The notes beneath the pieces are model-generated. The model made no database searches and had not been told where the DNA came from. It was given only the letters and a program-made list of their open reading frames with translations. From Fragilaria crotonensis (taxonomy: Eukaryota; Bacillariophyta; Fragilariophyceae; Fragilariales; Fragilariaceae): DNA of 64,000 nt. The DNA lies in NCBI GenBank assembly GCA_022925895.1, contig JAKSYS010000161.1, positions 37,560 through 101,559 of the forward strand. The letters are read 5' to 3'. Both the position numbers and the translations under genes were made by a program. Of this stretch, positions 58,492 through 64,000 are shown piece by piece (within the stretch, counting starts at the first letter, position 1; each line of letters begins with the position of its first letter).

Positions 58492-58797
58492 TACATATAA
58501 CGATGCTACGTACTTCGTACTGCTACTGTGCCATATCCATAATTGCTCTACTGTACTAGTATCATATGAAGAGCAGAGCGTAAGGCGTAAGTTGAAGTAA
58601 CGGTGGTACAAGTACAAGTAGTATGCAGTATGCATACTGTGGCTTTTTACATTTTTGCTCCGAGAGTGCTCAGTTGCACAATCATCCGAATGAGGGGACT
58701 GCGCATTCCTTGCATGGCGTGATTGTGTTCCGCCGCAACGTGCAGCACACATCTAACACAAGACATATGAAGCAGCTTCATTTGTTTTGATCCTATA

Positions 58798-60413
58798 ATG
58801 TTCACAAATCGAAATCGAAGTCGTAGCGCAATGGTGCTTGTGTCAATAGTTATGGCCATAATTGTTCGGGGTGTCTCCGCATTGTATGTGACACCTCCAT
58901 TTTCTCTCAGCCAAGCGAAAGGAGACAGTTCGCAGTTTTTTCAATCCAATGTGTTTATACCATTGATTGTTCTGCCACCATCCTCAATTATAGCCAACGA
59001 ATCTTCGGACGAGGATCCTGACACGCTTCCAATGCCAGCTCGGGGAATCCTCGTCGTCGATGGCTTTTCTGAGAATCACAGTGGATACATGATTAACAGA
59101 GCCATCCACGACTACAGTGTTGGAGTGGTGCGTGTCATAAGCCCCTACATGGCGCGAGGATTGCAGAAGCAACAAGAGGAACTTCAGCAGTCGCAGGAGC
59201 ATCAGGAACTACCGGTAGACTTTTTCCAACAAACGGCTCCACTCGACCCCCAGCATCTCAAACGATGGTTGGATTCAATACCGTTTCCCTTGGAAGCCGT
59301 CATCTGTGAATCAGACAGTGGACTGGACTATGCAGAACGACTGGCTTGTGCAATAGATGAATTAATCACGTCGAAGCCACCACTAAAACACAATGGATAT
59401 GTTGAGGCTCGGAGAGATAAGTTTAAAATGAATGAGCGATGTCGGTCACGAGGAATTCAAACCGTATGGCAGGCTCTTTGTCGGACGCCAGAAGAAGCAC
59501 TCAAAGTGGCGCAGGGCTCTGCCACGTCTTGGCCATGTAACATTGCCGACCATGGAGTTATCATCAAACCTCGTCGTGGAGTAGCTAGTGATCGTGTAGC
59601 GCTGTGTCAAACGCTTGACGACGTATCCGCAGCAGCTAAGCAGATCTTGGATTCAATTGTTTTTGGGACCTATGATGTGCACCATGATGCTGTCTTGATG
59701 CAAGAGTATGTTGATGGGACGGAATATGCGGTCGACGTCGTTACGAGGGATGGAGTCCACAAAACGGCGGCCTTGTGGGTCTATGAAAAGACATCCACCA
59801 GCGACGACGGCACCTCCAATCCCTTTGCATACCTGTCTGGAAAGCTGGTTTCTGCCGATGATCCTAATCATCCTTTTGCACTTGCTATCATGGACTATGT
59901 GGATGACTGTCTCTCTGCCTTGGACATATTCTGGGGCATGTCCCACAGCGAGGTCAAGGTTAGCTCGAAGGGACATATCCGACTCATGGAAGTTAACGTC
60001 CGACAACAAAACGATCATTTTGGTCCGATATGCAACATCTGTATGGGGTACAACGCATTGGATCTGTGCCTTTCTGCTTTTCTGGATGATCCAAATGATG
60101 ACGACAGCTTGTTCGCTTCCGTTCCAACTCGCCCCATGCTCTTGCGCCATGGAGTAATTGTCAATTTGGCATGCTTTGTCGAGGGACAAGTTTGCAAAAT
60201 CCATCACCTAGACGAAATACAAAGTCTTGAATCCTATGTGACTATGGAACTTTTCCTGGATTTGAAGTTGGCAGTACTGTCCGTCGGACGAAAGATATTC
60301 GATCCGATTGTGGGTGGGTTCATTTGGTCCATGAATGCGAGGATTGCATGATGCGCGACTACGAAATTGTGCGAAGCAGAATGCCTACCATGTTTCAAGT
60401 GCAGAACGACTAG
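58798..60413 (+). CDS. ATP-grasp ligase with signal peptide, one frameshift at the C-terminus
   Basis: Starts at an ATG at 58798. A second ATG at 58831 begins MVLVSIVMAIIVRGVSA, a better signal peptide. The N-terminal part (about 80-200) is a pre-ATP-grasp fold. HGVIIKPRRGVASDRVALCQ and VLMQEYVDGTEYAVDVVTRD bind ATP, and RLMEVNVRQQNDHFGP supplies the metal-binding Glu and Asn. This is the layout of carboxylate-amine/thiol ligases (the D-Ala-D-Ala ligase or L-amino-acid ligase type) that make peptide-like bonds through an acyl phosphate. The substrate is unknown. The plain frame stops at 60351. Adding one G in TTTGGTCC at 60326-60327 extends it as VHECEDCMMRDYEIVRSRMP to a TAG at 60411. The MULE lies in its upstream region. 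It converges with the alpha-galactosidase gene. Confidence 0.8.
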
Positions 60414-60633
60414 GAAGACTCCATGATGCAATTTTGTTCGCAGCATTAACATATGTCAACATACCTGGCAGAGAAGGACACCAGTTGGATTATTGTTGTC
60501 GTCGAAACAAGATCGGCATTCGCGTAGCAAGTTCGAGAGGAGAGTCAAGACAGAACAGGCACCTCCATCTCCGTACGAATGCTTCTTTGAGCTCTTACGG
60601 CTTTCAGTTCATACACGATACAGGAATGTCGTT

Positions 60634-61762
60634 TCAGGACCGGTATGGGAATAGCTCTTCCATATCGGAGAAATTCACCTCTTCATTTGTCCACAAGTCA
60701 CGAATGTGCAGCGTTTCGTCCGGTCCTGAACTACTCAACCGTATAGACAGATATGGGCTGCAATTTCAATTCGACATCCTTCCAGTTGATGACCAAAACC
60801 ACAACAGCATCATCCGAGGTCGTCGTGACCAAAACAGACCAGTCTGCGTGCACCGAACACCCCGCAAAGCAGGTGGCTTGAGGAGATTTTGGATCTTGAT
60901 TAACACGAATTAGATTCATGTTTGAGATGATTTCTTAGTGTCTGCCGTCAAGGTATCCAGATCCATACCCAACAAAAGTGGTGCCTTCACGAGACACCAC
61001 AGAGAAAAGTGAGCACGATTCTCCTCGTCACTCAAGTTTCCATTACCCACTTCCAACATATCAGGATCCAACCACGCTCCGGGTCCACCACGTTGGACAT
61101 GCTGCTGGGATTCCCAAAGTTGGCTCGTATCGACGCCCAATTCGGTTCTATGTCACCAGTCGTCCGCCAAGAATTTCCCACGGCCGGCGCCCATCGCCAC
61201 GAATCCTCGGTCCCCACTGGCAGAGGCTGAAGAAAATCGGACGGCCAGTGGCGTTCAAGGCGTTACGCATCGTCGTATAGCGATCAATTCCAGGAACGCC
61301 ACTTGAATAGCAATTATCATACTTCAAGTAGTCAACACCCCAGTCGGCAAATGTCTGGGCGTCAACGTCCTCGTGGCCTAAAGATCCAGGAAAGCGCGCA
61401 CGTCATCGTTCCGGCGGAGGTGTAAATGCCAAACTTGAAGCCCTTGGAATGCAAATACTCCAAGTGACGCCATCCCAGAAGGAAAACGCAGTGTATCGCC
61501 GACGTACTTTCCATCGCTGGTTCTATTATGACTCATCCAGCAATCGTCTAGATTGAGATACGTATAACCAAATTCTTGAAATTGGAGGAGTGCCGCGGCA
61601 GCTTTCTTGATCTTGTCTTCGTCAATGTCGCAATTAAATGCGTTCCAAGAGTTCCAGCCCATTGGTGGTACCAACCCGAGCCCATTGTTCAAGGCCCTGC
61701 AGGGCTGTTAACAACAGAGGAGACAGGTGCAGGGCGAGCAAAACGCTCTGTAGAAGTGTCAT
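60634..61762 (-). pseudogene. GH27 alpha-galactosidase, multiple frameshifts
   Basis: The ATG at 61762 begins a signal peptide (MTLLQSVLLALHLSPLLLTA). The GH27 fold then appears in pieces: [65 protein letters not shown] with the nucleophile Asp (codon 61316-61318), [13 protein letters not shown] with the acid/base Asp (61152-61154), [20 protein letters not shown], then NLIRVNQDP and a beta-sandwich end IRDLWTNEEVNFSDMEELFP. The enzyme would release terminal alpha-galactose from glycans outside the cell or in the vacuole. At least six frame changes occur, most of them one-base losses (for example in TGGGGAC), two of another size. All catalytic residues survive. Confidence 0.8.
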
Positions 61763-62493
61763 CGTTAATCTAGTAGTATACTAGCGTACTTAAGTAGAAT
61801 GACATGACATGAGAGAGGATGTGGGATTGATGTGCTTTTGACAGTTGACGGTTGACATGTTCGTATGCATACACGTTGACATCAAGCTCGCACGATTCAC
61901 GATGCATGTGTCTACAGTCTTCAGTTTATCTCTCGCCAAACAACAACTACTACCGTTGTACTGTAGATTGTAGTACTCCACACTCCAAACTCCAATACAA
62001 CGACTCTGGAATTACCAGTTAAGCGTTCAGCGCGATCGCACCAGGTGCAGTTCTTCTATCAACACGAATGCAACACTAAAATGTGAGTGCAGCTCGACCA
62101 ACAAACACAGGAGCTATAGATACAATTCAATTATACCTCTATTCCCCACACACCTTGTTTTGCAGCTCGAGTGATTGGCGGTGATATAACATATAACATC
62201 ATGTCACAGCATTTAGCACACGCGCGACAGCTTCAGGCATCAAAAGAAACCTTCTTGCTTCCCAACCTACCGGGCGGGCTCCTGCTCAACACTCTTCTTT
62301 GGACTTCGGCTCGGACTTCTGGATTCGCCGTAATTGAATGGGAGGCCATTTGCCACAATGATGCCCACCTGACACTCCTGGGTGTTAGTCGCATGAATTG
62401 TGGCCTATTCATTCGCCTTCGTACACTGAGGACATGTGGCGGAATTGCATTTGTGCACATCCACAGTTACATTGTTTGCCCCGAGACCAGTAT
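61763..62493. other. spacer, no gene recognised
   Basis: Lies between the alpha-galactosidase start and the surface-protein stop. Contains short ACTGTAG/TAGTACTCC motifs around 61960. Confidence 0.4.
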
Positions 62494-63510
62494 TCATGTC
62501 AAATCTGTCGTCACTCTCCCATGAATTTGTGTGGAGGGGACAGGGACGTCCTCTTCACTTTCAGTGTCGATATCCTTTCCAAAGTTGCCGAAGGGGACTT
62601 CCCTCTTCCGCCAACAATAGAGGAAAACACATAAGATGACAATGAGAAGAACACAGATTGCGATGCAAATGGCTAAGATGCCAATCCACCTGTTTTCACC
62701 TTCAGGACGCTTGATGACGAACTGCCGTTCACAGCATTGACCCGGATTCATCTTCTGACGCTGTCAGCATAAGGAGCAAGCCTGTCATGTTGGTATCAAA
62801 TGGGCGCTCCGTAGTCTCCCGAAAGTCAAAGTCGTCATCGATTTCTTGCGATGAATCGTATACAGCAGCAGTTACGATCATGGTAATCTCAATCTGAGGG
62901 CGGCCTCGAACCTTCTTTTGCGTCTGAACAGTGACGGATGTATAATCGACTTCCATGTCGTTTTGTGTAACGTTCAGGTTATCTTTGAGAAATTGCAGGA
63001 CGATATCCTGAAAACGACTGACTTCCTGGGCCTCCATGAGGCGCGGATGATCAAGTAATCTTCAAGGGTATGGACATGGTGACAAAGAATCGAGTTGGAG
63101 ACAATGTTGGATATGCTGAAGGCGACGCCGAAGGGGATTGCGTCACCGATGGCATGAAACTGGGCGCTTTAGATGCCGTGGGTGAATGGGAAGGTGAAAT
63201 CGAAGGACGGTTTGACGGCGCGAAGGAGGGAATGTTGGTCGGAACGGGGCTGGGAGCCGGACTTTCGGTAGGCTGTTTGGAAAACAAATTGGAGGGACTT
63301 AAGGACGGGCGCAGACTCGGTTGAACTGTATGCGTCGGTGATATGCTAGGAGGAAGGAGGTCGTGGGTAAACCTGTGGGTGTCTCAGAAGGGCGGGACTT
63401 GGAGCTGGAGAATCGGTCGGTGCCTCACCCTCGAAGATATTAGGCACCTCCGCGTACGATGACCTTGACAAGAGCAGAAACAAACCTGACAGGATTTCTG
63501 TTTTCCTCAT
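62494..63510 (-). pseudogene. Ser/Pro-repeat single-span membrane protein, frameshifted
   Basis: The ATG at 63510 starts a signal peptide (MRKTEILSGLFLLLSRSSYA). A P-S-x-x-P-S repeat region follows (PTESPAPSPVPTNIPSFAPS, SNRPSISPSHSPTASKAP). After it comes a folded extracellular domain (LMEAQEVSRFQDIVLQFLKD, IEITMIVTAAVYDSSQEIDD), one transmembrane helix (WIGILAICIAICVLLIVILC) and a basic then acidic cytoplasmic tail (WRKREVPFGNFGKDIDTESE). This layout is common in diatom cell-surface proteins. The function is unknown, with roles in the cell wall or adhesion suspected. Frames change at least three times (about 63370, 63040 and 62745), so the copy is either dead or poorly sequenced. Confidence 0.6.
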
Positions 63511-64000
63511 TGTGCTGTTGTTTTCCTTTGTCTGGTGAAGACGTCGATTGTGTTGAGTGTTGAGATGATACGATTAGAAATTATCGCTCTTCAAGGAAGT
63601 GAAATATGTGTTCAACATCAAAAAGTGAGCAAACATCGCCAACATCTAAAACAAAACGTTTTTCGCATGGCGTCGTATTTTTCCATACGTTTATAACGAA
63701 TTGGAAGTACAGCCTTGCACATACGAACTGCATATACCTTCTGTGACCAACGGTGACAAATTCAGTTGCGCCAACTCTTCGCATCTGTCATGCACACGCC
63801 GACAAATACGAGACTGGAGTACTGCACTACAGTACTAGTACTACGGTAGTACCCACTCGGAGTAAGTGCACGCCCTTATACTCGCATACCTGGTACTCCA
63901 GTACTGTACGATGAGAAGTTAATGTAGTGGATAATCGGGGTCCATTTTCCAAAGCTTGGTCGTTGTAGAGTTGGAGTATTGTACTGTATGTACTACTTGT
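63511..64000. other. spacer, GTAC-rich end
   Basis: No gene. From 63815 the sequence is dense in GTACTACAGTACTAGTACTA-like motifs. Confidence 0.4.

Larger units (their letters stand above)
53974..58500. mobile_element. Mutator-like element (MULE) with long TIRs, 9-bp TSD and a Ulp1-like protease gene
   Basis: The element is 53983-58491 (4509 bp). The nonamer TACATATAA is duplicated exactly at 53974-53982 and 58492-58500, the 9-bp length typical of Mutator. The TIRs are about 555 bp and nearly identical. It encodes, in one direction, a Ulp1-like protease region, an acidic linker protein and a MULE transposase. It sits about 300 bp upstream of the ATP-grasp gene. Near-identical long TIRs and a perfect duplication indicate recent movement. 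Confidence 0.95.

Noticed and set aside
60335-60913. 192-codon plus-strand frame after the ATP-grasp gene
   Set aside because: It overlaps the ATP-grasp C-terminus in the wrong frame and then the antisense of the alpha-galactosidase C-terminal domain.

Overview
The window looks like nuclear DNA of a diatom, most likely a pennate one. Evidence: intron-containing genes with GT-AG introns of 70-130 bp, a long-chain flavodoxin with a plastid-type leader, a diatom-style myosin, a Ser/Pro-repeat surface protein with one membrane span, a nuclear tRNA-Val followed by a pol III T-run, and four classes of eukaryotic DNA transposon. Nothing bacterial, organellar or viral was seen. The species assignment is inference.

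Layout. 1-20 kb is almost gene-free accessory DNA: decayed mobile-element genes (3.1-5.3 kb, 11.8-12.2 kb, 17-19 kb), one intact 451-codon ORF (12.9-14.2 kb), and several families of degenerate tandem or dispersed repeats (8.1-9.7, 9.8-10.0, 12.5-12.65, 14.9-15.2 kb). At 19.9 kb there is a tRNA-Val(AAC). 21-25.3 kb holds an intact two-domain phytanoyl-CoA-dioxygenase/hydrolase-like gene and an AATF/Bfr2 nucleolar gene. 25.7-30.9 kb is a broken mobile element with two convergent genes of a family I cannot name. 33.3-34.3 kb is a spliced secreted-protein gene. 35.3-38.7 kb contains two hAT insertions, each with a perfect 8-bp target duplication: an autonomous-type element with phased 31-bp subterminal arrays, and a short non-autonomous one. 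38.8-41.5 kb is a damaged MFS transporter gene whose first intron carries a Stowaway-like insertion. Flavodoxin (42.2-43.2 kb), a small unknown gene (45.3 kb) and a myosin heavy chain (47.4-50.9 kb) follow. 54.0-58.5 kb is a complete Mutator-like element (MULE) with about 555-bp TIRs, a 9-bp target duplication, a transposase and a Ulp1-like protease. Then come an ATP-grasp ligase, a badly frameshifted GH27 alpha-galactosidase and a frameshifted Ser/Pro-repeat membrane protein.

Two themes cut across the window. First, most broken reading frames are broken by the loss of a single base, often in a short homopolymer, in host genes as well as in elements that otherwise look young. This may be assembly error rather than decay. 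Second, spacers are dense in short GTAC-containing motifs, including a recurring TACTC-G-GAGTA odd palindrome.
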